Below the pieces are notes generated by a model. The model searched no databases, was not told where the DNA came from, and worked only from the letters and a program-made list of their open reading frames with translations. This document shows positions 1 to 11,409 of a DNA stretch of 64,000 bases, one piece after another. Position 1 is the stretch's first letter; each line of letters begins with the position of its first letter. The position numbers and the translations under genes were made by a program. Origin of the DNA: Acytostelium subglobosum LB1 (Eukaryota > Evosea > Eumycetozoa > Acytosteliales > Acytosteliaceae); assembly GCF_000787575.1 (NCBI RefSeq), contig NW_012236527.1, positions 310,001-374,000 on the forward strand, written 5' to 3'.

Positions 1-2945
1 TCGAAGGTTTCTGCATTAAACCATTGGCAGTGGTGATTGAGTTGTACGACTTTACCATGCTACTGAACTGGTATGAAAGTGTTGGATGTTGGAAACATAG
101 TGTACCTCCACCTCTTGCACCCTATTGATTATGTGATTGTAAGTTAGTATGGGTCAATGAATCAATCAATACATTACATTACTTACTTGTCCATTATGTC
201 TGTTTGAATCACCGACACAGAACATGTTGTTGTTGGGTGCCATGGCATTGGGACCGACGACAGGATATATGGGGAATCCAAGTTTGGCATGCTCATTACT
301 CTTTCCAGAATATGAATAGTCAAAGTAATTCCATTGATTGAGTGGAGGACCTGTGTTGACAGCTCCGCTTAAATATGGTGGAAGATCTAAGTTGTTTTTG
401 TTGTTGTTAGTCAATCAAATGAATGAATGAATGAATGAATGAATGAATGAATGAATGAATGAATGAATGAATGAACATACGTAGTAAACCAACATTGATT
501 ACAGCATTGGTGGATAACATTTGGACTGGAGTCTTGTAGAACATCTCGATAAACATCATACGTCCGTAGGATTCGGCAACAACGGTCCAGATGTCAATTC
601 CATCGTATTTCTTTGGAAGGAAGTGGTTGATGACAATGAAGCGATCGAGACCGGGTGGGGAGGCACCGGCGAGGGGTGGGAACGTAACGACCCTGGTGTC
701 GAGCGATGTCTTCATGAAGTAGTTAGCGGTCCTGCCGCCAATCATGAATGCGGGCGACTGCCAGTAGCAAATGTCGCGGACGTTGGGGTTGACGATAATG
801 GCCGCCTCACACAACTGCTGGAAACAGATCTGGTTGCAAGGGACTGCAGGGGGGATCGGGATACGCTGCGGCAGACCCATCCATAGCGCCATGTAGTCGT
901 AGAAGAAGGGGAAGCGGTTCTTTGTGGCCTGGGGCCAGGCGCCCATGCCCGCGGGCATGTTAAAGGTGGGGTACATGCTGGCGTCGTTGTGGATTAAGTA
1001 GTTGAAGGGCATCTCGATGCTGGAGAATGGATAGCAGAAGAAGTGTTGGTTGTTGTCCGCTTGGCCAATCCAGCGCATTCCAGCAGTGATGTCGTAGTAT
1101 GCATTGGCGCCGCGGGTTGCAGGGAACACCGGGTTGGAGTGCATCACGTGGATGCCCTCATATTGCAGGGTGGCGGCGTTGTAATCAAAGATGACAAAGG
1201 CCTTGAGATGGCCGTGGCCGAACCGTGGGGTGAATTCGTTCGAACGCCTGCCGTCGTTGTCTCGCGAACCCGGCTGGTCATTGAAGAAGGCATAGTGGTA
1301 GTCGCGGTACTGATCAAAGGTGATGGCCAGGGGACTGAAGGAAGTGGAGGTGGCACCGAAGTTTGACAGGGGGTGGAGCTTGACGAGACGGTCTAGCGTG
1401 TTGTCGATGTAGATGTAATCGAAATTCGGATCAGTGTGGCTCTGCTTGTACGTGAACCACCATTCGACTGGTGAGTTGGAGTCGTCGGCGAGGGGTGCGC
1501 CCAGACAGGCCAGGCCATTCGATCGGTATTGTACGTTGTTGATGGAGGCTACGGCCGCGCCACCACCACCGGGCACAACATTAATCACTACATTATGCAT
1601 GCCGGCCGCAGTGACTGGCACGTCACAACCTATTTGGTCCAGGCCACCGACTTGCGGCTTGACCACAACATTGGGACAGTTGACTCCACCAATGGTGATG
1701 GTGATGCCGGCCGCAACAGCTCCGAGGTTGTTTCCACCCAATGTGATGGGGACCACACGTTTGGAGTTACCCTGGATGGGGCTGATGCTGAGGAGGTTGG
1801 GTCCAATGTAGTTGATCGGTGCCGGTGATGGATAGATGACGCCACTGGCGATGACAGCGACTGGGTAGGCGCCGGGAAGGTTACGAGGGATGGGACATGT
1901 GATCTGGGCAGCGCCAATGGTACATCCGACAACGGGGATAGCGTTGATGGTGACTGTTTGAACGACGTCGAGATGGCCTCCATTGAGTGTGAGCACTCCA
2001 CCACCGGCTGGGATGGTGGTCGACTGGGTCTGGCCTGCGATGTTGAGGTCGTAGTAGGTGTAGGTCTGTGCTGGGTTGTAGTCCTGCTCGAGCACCTTGA
2101 ATGTGATGGGGAAAGCTCCGGCGGCGGGTGCGGCGGGTGCATCACATGTGAATTGAGTGGCACTAGGCATAACCAAATTCTTGCACTCTATTCCATTGAC
2201 ATACACCTTGGTGACAGTGTTGAGCGGTGCGCCACTGGCTAGCGTGGGGAAGTTGGCAATGGTTAAGGTGATCGGGGTGACTGCATGGAGGAATCCAGTG
2301 GCGGGGACGGGTGCGCCAAGGGACGGCACGGCCACGGGGAAGTTCATGGCGTTGGATGAGACGGTTCCAATCTCAACAGTGACGGCGTTGTTACCAACTG
2401 TCAACAAAGCAGCGTTAACATCAAATAACAATGTCAGGTCATTACTCGTTGGCTTGAACACATTGACTGTGACCGGACCAATCTTGACAGCTGTCACTCC
2501 ATAGAAGTTAACACCTTGTACACTCATCAAGAATGTTCCCAGTGTGATCATGTTGACAGGCAACAAAGCTTGGATGACGGGAGCTTTGATTGATTGAATG
2601 TTAGCGACTGATTTGTGAATTAATGAATGAGGATTGGTCGTCACGACCATGATACTCACTGTAATAGGTGAACACCTCGGGGGCTTGGGACTGGTAGTTT
2701 TGGCCATCGATGGTGATTACAAGTGGGAAGGTGGCACTGTTGATACCGGGACCGAGGTTGTAGAGGGAGGTCGTACAATCAAACTGACCGGCGGCAATTG
2801 AGGGTGGGACTAATACACAATTTGATCCACCAATTGCCACGGCAGTGACTGCACTGAGGAACAATCCTGTAACTCTAATAACAGTTCCACCAACGGACAA
2901 TCCTTGTCTTGGTAGGACTGCATTAATTAGAGGCTCTGTATAATA

Positions 2946-2981
<36 letters not shown>

Positions 2982-4175
2982 TCAGTGTGAGTGTGAATTT
3001 GTGAGTGATTGATCAAACTTAGAAATGACCAATACTTACCATAGACTTCAAGATTGATTACGGCTATGACATTCTGAGCACCGATGGTCATTGCTAGCAC
3101 TTTGTTTTGGGCTGTGCCTTGTGGTACACCGGTAAAGAGTGCCGATGTACATTTGATCTGAGTTGAACTGACAATCACAATGTTTGTACAGTCCTCACCG
3201 CCAAAGGTTATCTTTGACATGATCTCATGAGGGAAATCATACAGGAAGTTACCATTCAATGCGATCACTTGGGATTGTCCAGCTGAGATTGATGCAGGTA
3301 CAATGTTGTTGATAATCGGGTCTAATTGTGTGTGTGTGTGATGTAATTAGTTAGCAAGTGATCGATCGATTGAGCGGAGGAATGTATTTGTAAATATATT
3401 TATACATACTAACAACATCAAACATATTGGAAGCAGTTACTGTATAACCATTGTAATAGGTGATTGTGATTGGCACTGCAACAGATGCTAGTTGGTTGCC
3501 CATTGTACATTGGATCCTGGTATCCTTATAATCTGTGAGAGCACAAACGGAGGTGCCAATGCTTACAGTTGGAGGCGGGAAGGTAGGGTCAATTTTGAGA
3601 TTGGCACCATTAATGGTTAGCCTTCGTCCATTTGATGCTTGGAAGTGCTTTGGAGGATCAAAGTCTTCGATCTCAGCAGCTACAAATGATTGGGTGATGG
3701 ATTGTGTGTTGTGTGTGTTAGTTTGATTGATTGACATCATTTCCTAATTAGGACATTTCAAGAAATATGATGATAATGACATACCCAAATATGAGAATGC
3801 ACCATGGTATGCATTAACTAGACCGTTGAAGATATCTAAAGTGAAATCGATACTACTGCGGCGCTTCTTGTCTCCACCGGGTGGCTCGGCGGGTACTGTG
3901 TAGGTGTAGGTGGTGCCAACAACGGAGACAAAGGGGAAGATAACTGGAGGAGCACCACCGCCAAGGGTGAGCTGGACTACAGGCGGAAGGGGGAATCCAG
4001 TGGCTTGCACTACAAAGTTTGTGCCACCGCCCATGTATGAAGCCCGAGCAGACATGGAGTCTATATCTGCGCTCACACGGTCTGAGCACAGTAAAAGTAC
4101 CAACATCACCATCACTGGCAACAACACCTTTGGTAGCTTGGGTGTGTTGTTGAGTATTGATGATTGGTACATCAT
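1..4175 (-). CDS. Secreted IPT/TIG-repeat protein with C-terminal DNase II domain (3' end outside window)
   Basis: Seven exons are supported: 4175-3785, 3679-3410, 3321-3040, 2935-2660, 2583-481, 386-187 and 122 to beyond the left edge. All joins are GT-AG and keep phase. The N-terminus has a signal peptide (LPKVLLPVMVMLVLLLCSDR). Residues about 40-740 are tandem Ig-like IPT/TIG modules with the usual GxN and PxxxxxxG pattern. From about residue 760 the same open exon continues into a DNase II domain: SPVEWWFTYK, AFFNDQPGSR, first HxK motif GHLKA, VMHSNPVFP, QHFFCYPFSS, second HxK motif EHAKL, FCVGDSNR, RGGGTLCFQHPTL. Both HxK motifs of the phospholipase-D-like active site are present, so the enzyme looks competent. 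DNase II is an acid endonuclease of lysosomes or secretions. The role of the IPT array (adhesion, anchoring or substrate capture) is inference. The fusion is certain at sequence level because the junction lies inside one exon. Confidence 0.9.
418..475. repeat. (GAAT)n tetranucleotide run in an intron
   Basis: About 14 uninterrupted copies fill most of the intron between the DNase II exons at 2583-481 and 386-187. On the coding strand it reads (ATTC)n directly after the GTATGT donor. Confidence 0.95.
2944..2979. repeat. (TTGA)n run in an intron
   Basis: A tetranucleotide run lies next to the acceptor of the exon that starts at 2935. It is one of many TTGA/TCAA runs that sit in introns throughout the window. 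Confidence 0.9.
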
Positions 4176-5111
4176 ATTAATGATTGGTTGATCGTTGTAG
4201 TAAGTTAAAGTTGATTGATATTATGTTGTGTTGCTGTTGTTGTATGTATGTATGATGTATGTTTGAAATCTGATTAGGTATAGAGATAAGACGAATGGTA
4301 GAATGAAGAGTCATGTCTGGACAGGAACCCGGGTTGTATATATATATCATGTGGAGATAGGGTTGGAGAGGACCTGATGGCCTCGCTCGGCCTATCGACC
4401 GCGACCGACCACACATGGCTTGGGGGAACATTGGTAACCAAAGGGTAAGGGGGTGTGATTGATTTGCGAACACGATGATTCTCTCTGGCCATACTTGGCC
4501 CAATGTGAAAGTCGTCATCAGATGTCTAGGCCTTGCTCGCGTTGTACAGGTGCACCTTTTCAATCGATATCATATCGACTGATCATCCATCGTATCGGTA
4601 TGTCGCATGTATGTGTGAGTTGTGGCTATGAAGATGCACAGATTAGTCATTGACCAAAATAGATCTAGTCGCACGTTTTCGATCACCTGATCATCATTAG
4701 TGTGACGATTTTAATTCGAATATAATTAAAATTAATTAATATATACTTTTTTAGATTGGTTGTGTTGTGGTTTGTGGTAAAGTGTGATGATCAAACACAC
4801 ACACACCCGACACGAATCTGATCAGACCAGTCAATAGCAATTTCAGATCATTAATACTCAAATATTAATTTGAATATAACCAATCAGAAGTAATAATAAT
4901 ATTACTTTTAAATTGATTGATTGTATTTAATATGTATACAGTTTGTTCTCAACATAATTGATTGAATGGAGATGGAATGAATGAGAGAGGTTTGGTTTGT
5001 GTGCTGGGTTGGAGGGGGCGTTGTACAGGATTGTGTAGAGGCAGTGAGTTGGTAAGATAAGATGGCAGGACGGACGGATGGATGGATCAACAAACTAGTT
5101 TGTCGAGAGTT
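4176..5111. other. Intergenic, upstream of the IPT/DNase II gene
   Basis: No supported gene. Short open frames here lack splice-consistent extension or codon bias. The part from about 4650 to 4930 is clearly AT-rich and probably holds promoter or UTR sequence for the minus-strand neighbours. Confidence 0.6.
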
Positions 5112-5470
5112 TTAGATGCCAAGTGGGGCGAGGGCACTATCAGCGGTGGCAAAGACCACCTTGACAGTGTTCTGAACAATTCCGACTGCGGCATCAATCA
5201 CTGGTGCGATCATCTGGCCGGTCTGGGCCACAATTCCAGCTGTACCATTGGATGATTGGCCGAATGCGCCGGCACTTCCGCTGGAAATTGCGCCATTGCA
5301 CATGGAGGAGGCGTTGAAGGAGAGGGAGGTCATGGACTCTGTTTATAATAATGGATTGGAATTAACGATAAATGGTCAATTATGTTAATATTATGTTTGA
5401 TCGATTCCGATTGATTGGTTGATTGATTGGTTGGATGAGTCATGATGAGTCACTTACTGAGGAGAGTCAT
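5112..5470 (-). CDS. hssA/2C/7E-family small protein (copy A)
   Basis: Two exons: a 13-nt first exon at 5470-5458 (ATGACTCTCCTCA, donor GTAAGT) and 5338-5112. Splicing gives MTLLKSMTSLSFNASSMCNG and about 78 residues in all, rich in Ser, Gly, Ala and Asn, with a hydrophobic C-terminal half. The MTxxxSMTSL start, tiny length and the intron after codon 4 match the dictyostelid hssA-like multigene family. D. discoideum members are expressed in development. Their molecular function is unknown. Two relatives lie at 6880-7196 and 44883-45202 with the identical 13-nt exon structure. Confidence 0.85.
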
Positions 5471-6335
5471 TTTAGATTATTGTTAAGAGTAGGTAAGTAG
5501 TAATAGTTGATTAGACTTGATTGATTTGATGATTAGTAACATTTGGAATTCCTCAGTATTTATAGTCAGGTCCGGTAATATTGAATGAGTTGGTCGATGC
5601 TAGCCATGGTATCTCCGAGTCATATATTTCTACGTTATTCACTGAAGCCATGCAGTCACACTGATCATAGATGTATACATCTGAGTATACTATTATCCAA
5701 ATTAATATTATTACTTTGAATTGAATGTAAAATGTCACTAATTCTACTCCTTACCATCAATCACTCTGTATGTTATTGTTTGATCAAGTTGGGTGATTCA
5801 CGAGAGTGGGTGAATGATAATTAGCAGAGTAACAGAGTGACAGGGTGAGAGATAGGGGTGTCAAAGGTCTGTTCGAGTGATGTCATCACTCGTCTTGCCG
5901 ACCCACACCCTTCACAAAGGGGGGCTGGGAATTGGAAGCTTCAATTACAACTAGCTTGAGAAAGATAGACAGATTGACAGATAATAGATGATAAAGGAAA
6001 TTCTGTGAGGTGATATCGACATTGCAATATGAATCATCCATCATCTATTCAATAATGGATGATTGAGTCTGTTTGCTTGAGGTCTACAGGTCATTCTTAT
6101 CAAGTTGAACAAAGTGTACGAAACATAGACATTATTTGAGTAGTGACATAATTAGGTTGATTGGTTGGGTATCCTCTGTCAACATGTCTATGGTTTATAT
6201 ATATATAAGATATACAAGTGACTTATTATCTCTCTCTTGTATATATCTATGAGCGTGATGTGTGAATGAATGAATGAGAGTGAACAAGACAAAGAAGTGA
6301 AATGGGTCTATGTTTTTGTCATTCTACTCTGAGTC
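5471..6335. other. Intergenic between divergent genes
   Basis: Holds the promoters of the hssA-like gene (minus) and the small membrane protein (plus). An open stretch of 61 codons on the minus strand at 5553-5738 has no ATG start and no convincing upstream exon, so it is not called. A TATA-like stretch is at 6198-6208. Confidence 0.5.
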
Positions 6336-6759
6336 ATGTCTTCGGGTGCACCAACAGATACAACTAATACTCCTCAAACTCATCAAAGACGAACCTATAC
6401 ATTCAATAACAACTACAACAACAGCAGCGGCAGCAGCAACAGTGGCATTGAACAAAATGCAATAACTTCCAAAAACAACAACAACTCTGAGCCTATGAGC
6501 TTGAGATATGCTGGTATGTTCCTTTCAACGACAGCAATGCACTATGGTGAGAATAGATACTTACTGGATAATAGTGATTAGATATATATGCATTTTCATC
6601 CTGTTTGTATTGTTACATTACTGGATATTCATTCGTGGCAGTGGAGCACAAAATGACGTCGACGAGTTGACCAGGAGTGTAATGAAGAACTGTCCTCCCA
6701 ACGTAGATTGCTCACAGATTGTCGAACAAGTCAGAAGACATGCTGGAGGTCAATCATAA
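6336..6759 (+). CDS. Small single-pass membrane protein, unknown function
   Basis: I do not recognise this protein. Exons 6336-6513 and 6575-6759 join through a 61-nt GTATGT...AATAG intron in phase 1. The product is about 120 residues. The first 55 are Asn/Ser/Thr-rich and probably disordered. One transmembrane helix follows (YICIFILFVLLHYWIFI). A short C-terminal tail has two Cys residues and charged residues (NCPPNVDCSQIVEQVRRH). It is flanked by two hssA-like genes on the opposite strand. Skipping the intron would leave two overlapping half-frames, so the join is well supported, though other short acceptors exist. Confidence 0.6.
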
Positions 6760-6879
6760 GGCTACCATGCCTCTTTCTCATTCATCAAGATATCAAGGAG
6801 GAGTAGATACATTACAAGGATACATTTATTACATTCAAGTCATTCATTCAATACAATAAGCATAACTTGGTAGTCTAGA

Positions 6880-7196
6880 TTAGATGCCTAGACTACTGGT
6901 GACTCCGTCCAGATATTTAAAAGTTGCACCAAGAATGTTTGATGTGGCTGCCTCTATATTCTTGACGATTGGTGCTACATGTTCACTGACCTGACCAACA
7001 ACACTGGAGGTACCATTGGATGATTGACCGTAGACATTCATATTGCCACTGGACACTACAGAGCAATTTCCAATGTTTGATGGACTGAATGATCCCAAGG
7101 AAGTTATCGATTCTAAAGGAAGAGGAGGATGTCAGGGCTGAGGACTGGAATTATCCCAGACAATTGATCGATATATAACATACTAATTATAGTCAT
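6880..7196 (-). CDS. hssA/2C/7E-family small protein (copy B)
   Basis: First exon 7196-7184 is 13 nt (ATGACTATAATTA, donor GTATGT). The second exon is 7112-6880. The product starts MTIIKSITSLGSFSPSNIGN and is about 81 residues. It shares with the copy at 5112 a central GQSSNGT block, a V-rich middle and the C-terminal LGI ending, so the two are close local duplicates. Function unknown beyond family membership. Confidence 0.85.
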
Positions 7197-7751
7197 TTGG
7201 TAAGTTTATTTACTTCTTAGTATAGTTGTTATTAATAATAAGCTTTTAATTCGATTAACTAAACACGTGTGTATTGTTGTATTAAATGCCCGTTCTTGAT
7301 TCTATTGGATTGATCGATTGATCGATTGATTGATTGATTGACCATGCTACTATTCTCTGGAATATTGACCGACCACTATATAATAATGTATTAACCGAGG
7401 AACCAATTACATTGGCCTATATTGCCACACCTCAAAGGCGATTAATACCTCTTGAATCGTCTTGTAAACAAAGAGATTAATCTCTCATGTGTGATTGGTG
7501 AGAGTGTGTGTGTGGTTAAAACAATAGATTGGTGATTGATTATCCGGATGTACTACCGAATTACGTTGTTGGTTCCGATCAAAGTCAATATTATGAAGAT
7601 GTCTTTCCTTTCTCTTTGAAGGAAGATAAGTATACATTGTTTATTGTTATTAATAAATAGATATAAATATATATATTGCGTTGTTATATATGCGTTGTTT
7701 AAATAAATAAATAAATAAGGTACTTAACATAACTCTCAGGTTGGTGTATCT
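7197..7751. other. Intergenic
   Basis: Contains TTGA runs (about 7316-7341) and an (AAAT)n run near 7700-7718. No gene seen. It probably carries the promoter of the hssA-like gene and the 3' UTR of the CAP gene. Confidence 0.5.
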
Positions 7752-8988
7752 TTACAACAAGATGACAACGAGCAACAATGAGAGGATGGAGGATACACTG
7801 ACGATCACCTTGGATGAGGCACTTGGATGGGTAGTCGACTGGGTGGTCTCGACAACACCGGTGACGGTGGTGGAGGCTGGTGCTGTAGTGGATGTAGTAG
7901 AGGTAGACTGCTCAGTTGTAGTGGTGACAGTGGAGGAGGTTGTTGGCCTCTCGGTTGTTGATGATGTAGTTGGCTTGGTGGTAGAAGTTGAGCTAGTGGT
8001 TGGCTTAGTAGTCGTTGAGGACGAGGTGGATGATGTAGTTGGTTTGGTCGTTGTTGAGCTAGTTGTCGTTGGCTCACCGGTGGTCGAGGAGGTAGTTGGC
8101 TTGGTAGTGGTTGAGGAAGTAGAGGAGGTAGTTGGCTTGGTAGTTGTGGAGGATGTGGTTGGCTTGGTAGTTGTTGAACTAGTTGTTGTTGGCTCACCGG
8201 TGGTCGAGGAGGTCGTTGGCTTGGTAGTGGTGGATGAAGTAGTTGGTTTGGTAGTTGTTGAACTAGTTGTAGTTGGCTCACCTGTAGTGGACGAGGTGGT
8301 TGGCTTGGTAGTAGTTGAAGAGGTTGTCTGGCCCGAGGTGGTAGTAGATGAGGTGGTGGGCTTGGTAGTAGTCGGTGAGGTGGTCGACTGGCTAGTGGTA
8401 GTTGTGGTAGTAGTAGATGTTATTGGTTTGCAGTCACCAGTCATGAACTGCTGAGTCCAGTATGGGGTACCATCAGAACCAACCTTCATTCCAAGACCAA
8501 TGTAGGTGTAGTCTCCGATCATGTTGGCATAATGTCCAGCACTGTTCTTCCATGAATTAATAACAGAGTCATCAGACTGTTGACCGGCGGCTACATTCTC
8601 AGCGGCATTAGACATATCAAAAGAACCATAGGCCTCAAATCTCTCAAACAGACCTCCATTTGGATCGTCGTGAGTCATTGTTGAAATACTAATTGGTGAG
8701 TGTGTGATTGATTGATTGATTGATTGTATGTGTGTGAGTTAGAAGGATGATTGAATATGATATGAGTGATATGTTATTGGTATCAATCAATCAATCTTAC
8801 CTTGCTTGGTAATCCGAATGGAATTGAGATGAGTCCATAAGACATTGACTAATTTGGATGTTTGACTTTCCAGCTGAGGCTCTAATATTGTTAACCAAAG
8901 ACAGTTGGTACTGAGGGTCAAAGCTGACAGCAGCAAAGACTGATGACAGAGTAAGAGCCAGGAATATTATGGAGGACAATAATCTCAT
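7752..8988 (-). CDS. CAP/SCP-domain cell-surface protein with Thr/Ser-rich stalk and GPI-type tail
   Basis: Exons 8988-8801 and 8688-7752, phase 2 join, about 374 residues. A signal peptide (LLSSIIFLALTLSSVFAA) leads into a YkwD-type CAP domain at about 22-145, with the markers NNIRASAGKS, MTHDDPNGGLFERF, AENVAAG, GHYANMIGDYTYIGLGM and PYWTQQF. Then come about 180 residues of degenerate TTTKPTTSST(GEP) repeats, a typical O-glycosylated stalk. The last 20 residues are hydrophobic (VIVSVSSILSLLLVVILL) with no tail, which fits a GPI-anchor signal. CAP domains bind sterols or lipids, or act extracellularly; the specific role here is unknown. Confidence 0.88.
7900..8430. repeat. Coding minisatellite for Thr-rich stalk
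   Basis: Imperfect tandem units of roughly 27-60 nt encode TTTKPTTSST blocks on the minus strand. The plus strand is also open through the repeat only because of the codon pattern. Confidence 0.85.
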
Positions 8989-9645
8989 TTTAATAATAAC
9001 TAATTAAATAAATAAATAAATAAGTTATAATAATATTTATATATCTCTATTTACAAATACAAAGTCTATGTTTTATCAAAAATAATAATGATAGGAATTG
9101 TCGAATGATATCTTAAAGGTGATTAAAAAAAAGATATTGTTTACCTTGTTGTGTTCTGGAGTGTCAGTCTTCGTCCCAATCAAACAGCCAACTTGCCCAT
9201 CAAGTCTGTGAATGGGTTTTAATTTGATTGATTGTGACACGTGTCTTGTAAGTGTGGATGGACACCTTTGTCTGTTGGTAAGCGAGTGAGAAAGAAGCGA
9301 ATTGTCAAGGTCGCTGGTTGACCATTCCGGTTGTGGTCCTCATACAGTGCAAGCATTCTACTTTTCATCGAGACGGTCCATACCCAACATCAATAACAAA
9401 AAAAGACGGATATTATTTATTTGTGGAAATTTATGTTGATGACATCCATCACTAGCATTGATGGGGGGTTGTTCCACACACATATCGTCTTGTCATTACA
9501 TGCAAACGCCCACAAACAAACACCCATCAAACAGTTCGAAAGTGTGAACAAGAAGGGCGTCGAGAGTAAGATGGGCTTGATGGTTTGATGGTTGGCTCCA
9601 ACCCATATTCTTATTATTGGAGTCATCACATTGTGTCATATCTAT
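8989..9645. other. Intergenic
   Basis: Starts with an (AAAT)n run and an AT-rich promoter for the CAP gene. I see no gene, tRNA or other structured RNA in the rest. Confidence 0.5.
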
Positions 9646-11187
9646 CTATTCTATTCTTATCAAACAGATACCATAACAAGTATTGAAGAGTTCGGCATCG
9701 ATTTGTGTGTCTTCCCATTGATCATTCTCTACTGAGTAAGAAACATGTTTGTTTCCTTTGCCATTGGTGATGAAGATACCGTGCTCAGGAGTCCAATGCA
9801 GATGAGAGTAGTACTCGAATTGATGTGCAGCACCTAGTACAACTATCTTTTCAGTTGACAGTGTGACGGCGAAGAAACCATGAGCGTCTAGGCAGTACAA
9901 TGTGTCCTTTGAATCGAAACAAAACATCCTTTCAATGTACAATGATAGGTCTAAGCGGAGGTATCTTGTTTGTAGTGTCTTGAGGTTCATAACCATAATT
10001 TCGCGGAATTGACAGGCCACGTACAACTCCCCATCCTTGACAAAGGTTGTTGCCTTATCAACATCTTGTGGTAGTTCTCCAACATGGCTGAACTCTTGTG
10101 TTTCAATGTTAAATCGATCGACACGATTCAGAGTATGTCCATCTTGTTCAGTGCCACCGACCAAATATATAAAGCGATTTCCGTCATAGCATACGGAGAT
10201 ATCATACCCTCCTTGAATGGTGTCAATCGGGATGTCGTACCTCCATTGATGGTCTGCAACTGAGAACTTGTCATATGTAGATGAGCCCATGCATCCAAAG
10301 CAGTAAACGTGACCTTGGGCATAGACAACTGCTTTGTCCACATTAGTCTTTTCATTCTCTCTTGGGTGGTTCACCCATTGTCTGGTGTCCAAAGAGTACA
10401 AAGACCAGCCTTCTCTATCAACCACCAACATATGATTGTGGAGCTTCTCTGCCTTGGCCCTGGTCTCCAAGTCAATGTTCTCAAAGCATCTTCCAATCTG
10501 CTTCCTGACATCAATGAGCCTTTCAGTGTGGATCTTTAGCTGAGTGGTATACTTGTAGTCCTCTGACTGAGCTGGGCTTTTGATGTGTTGGATCCTTTGC
10601 TGAACCATCGTCAACAGCTGTGTGTCACTGATTTGCATCGACTCGAAACCATCGTCTTGTCTCGGGGGGAATGTCTTGTTCATGAACTGCTCCACTGTGG
10701 GTTGAGTTGTCGCCACCTCCTTGATCAACGTGTCAATGTCATCTCGTGCAGAAAGTGGAACAGAATCATTGAATATACTGTTGATGCTCTCAATCTCACC
10801 AGTTATACAACTGATTGAATTTGTGACTTTGTCCAACTGCTCGACGATTGGTGCCTTGAGCCTGTGCTCCTCGACAATCAGCCATTCATGCAGTTGTCTA
10901 AAGTGTTCAGAGAGATCACACTTTGATTGGTCCAGTATTTGATATGAAGTTGACATGACCTTGAACCTTCCAAGCAATGTCTCCAATCTTGCATTGAATG
11001 TATCACCATATTTATGTTGTTGTATCATTGCCTTTATGTTATCTACATGATCCATTTCATGTTGTTTATGTTGTAACACAGCGCAGACAGCACAAGCCAA
11101 TTGATTACATTGTAAACAAATATTCTTTTGTTTCTTATTGTGTACTGTACATATACCAACTGTATCTGTTGTTGTTTGATTCATCAT
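9646..11187 (-). CDS. B-box zinc-finger protein with coiled coil and kelch/propeller-like C-terminal half
   Basis: Single exon, 513 residues. Residues about 13-50 form a B-box: CTVHNKKQKNICLQC, CAVC, then HKQHEMDH. Residues about 60-230 are predicted helical and coiled-coil. The C-terminal 260 residues have repeated hydrophobic beta-strand patterns typical of kelch-like propellers (VYCFGC, FIYLVGG, LYVACQF, LYCLDAHG). There is no RING finger, so this is not a complete TRIM ligase. Dictyostelids carry many B-box/kelch proteins of unknown role. The divergent STK19 gene starts 222 nt away. Confidence 0.8.
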   Translation of the reverse strand: MMNQTTTDTVGICTVHNKKQKNICLQCNQLACAVCAVLQHKQHEMDHVDNIKAMIQQHKYGDTFNARLETLLGRFKVMSTSYQILDQSKCDLSEHFRQLHEWLIVEEHRLKAPIVEQLDKVTNSISCITGEIESINSIFNDSVPLSARDDIDTLIKEVATTQPTVEQFMNKTFPPRQDDGFESMQISDTQLLTMVQQRIQHIKSPAQSEDYKYTTQLKIHTERLIDVRKQIGRCFENIDLETRAKAEKLHNHMLVVDREGWSLYSLDTRQWVNHPRENEKTNVDKAVVYAQGHVYCFGCMGSSTYDKFSVADHQWRYDIPIDTIQGGYDISVCYDGNRFIYLVGGTEQDGHTLNRVDRFNIETQEFSHVGELPQDVDKATTFVKDGELYVACQFREIMVMNLKTLQTRYLRLDLSLYIERMFCFDSKDTLYCLDAHGFFAVTLSTEKIVVLGAAHQFEYYSHLHWTPEHGIFITNGKGNKHVSYSVENDQWEDTQIDAELFNTCYGICLIRIE

Positions 11188-11277
11188 ATAAGATTAAGTA
11201 GGTTGTGTTGTTATATATTCATAGAGATAACTACAACAAAAACAAGTGAAGTGATAAACGGAGTTGTTCTCGAACAT

Positions 11278-11296
11278 TCACACCTTCAAGGTGTGA
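11278..11296. promoter_or_regulatory. 9-bp inverted repeat in a divergent promoter
   Basis: TCACACCTT and AAGGTGTGA flank a single C, in the 222-nt gap between the B-box gene and the STK19 gene. A protein-binding palindrome or a chance hairpin are both possible. Confidence 0.35.
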
Positions 11297-11338
11297 GTTC
11301 CAAGAATTGGGTCTCTTGAAAAGTTGAGATGAGACAAG

Positions 11339-11339
11339 N
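11339..11339. other. Ambiguous base N
   Basis: A single undetermined base in the divergent promoter, and one of two in the window. The other, at 28587, interrupts a reading frame. Confidence 0.99.
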
Positions 11340-11409
11340 ATGACACCCAATGGTCATCCCAAACATTGTTGTTAATCCAAACAGATAGATAGACATAAGC
11401 AATGTCATA

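Noticed and set aside
4459-4653. 64-codon plus-strand frame with Cys residues
   Set aside because: No homology, no splice partners, and in the promoter of the IPT/DNase II gene.
5553-5738. 61-codon minus-strand frame ending GPDYKY
   Set aside because: No ATG and no good upstream exon; may be chance in AT-rich DNA.
7741-8454. 237-codon plus-strand open frame rich in Val
   Set aside because: It is the mirror of the Thr-rich repeat on the minus strand; the minus frame has signal peptide, CAP domain and GPI tail.
9000-9645. Search for tRNA or class I RNA genes in spacers
   Set aside because: I found no cloverleaf with a GTTCNANNC box, nor the dictyostelid TTCCCATAA element; absence by eye is not proof.
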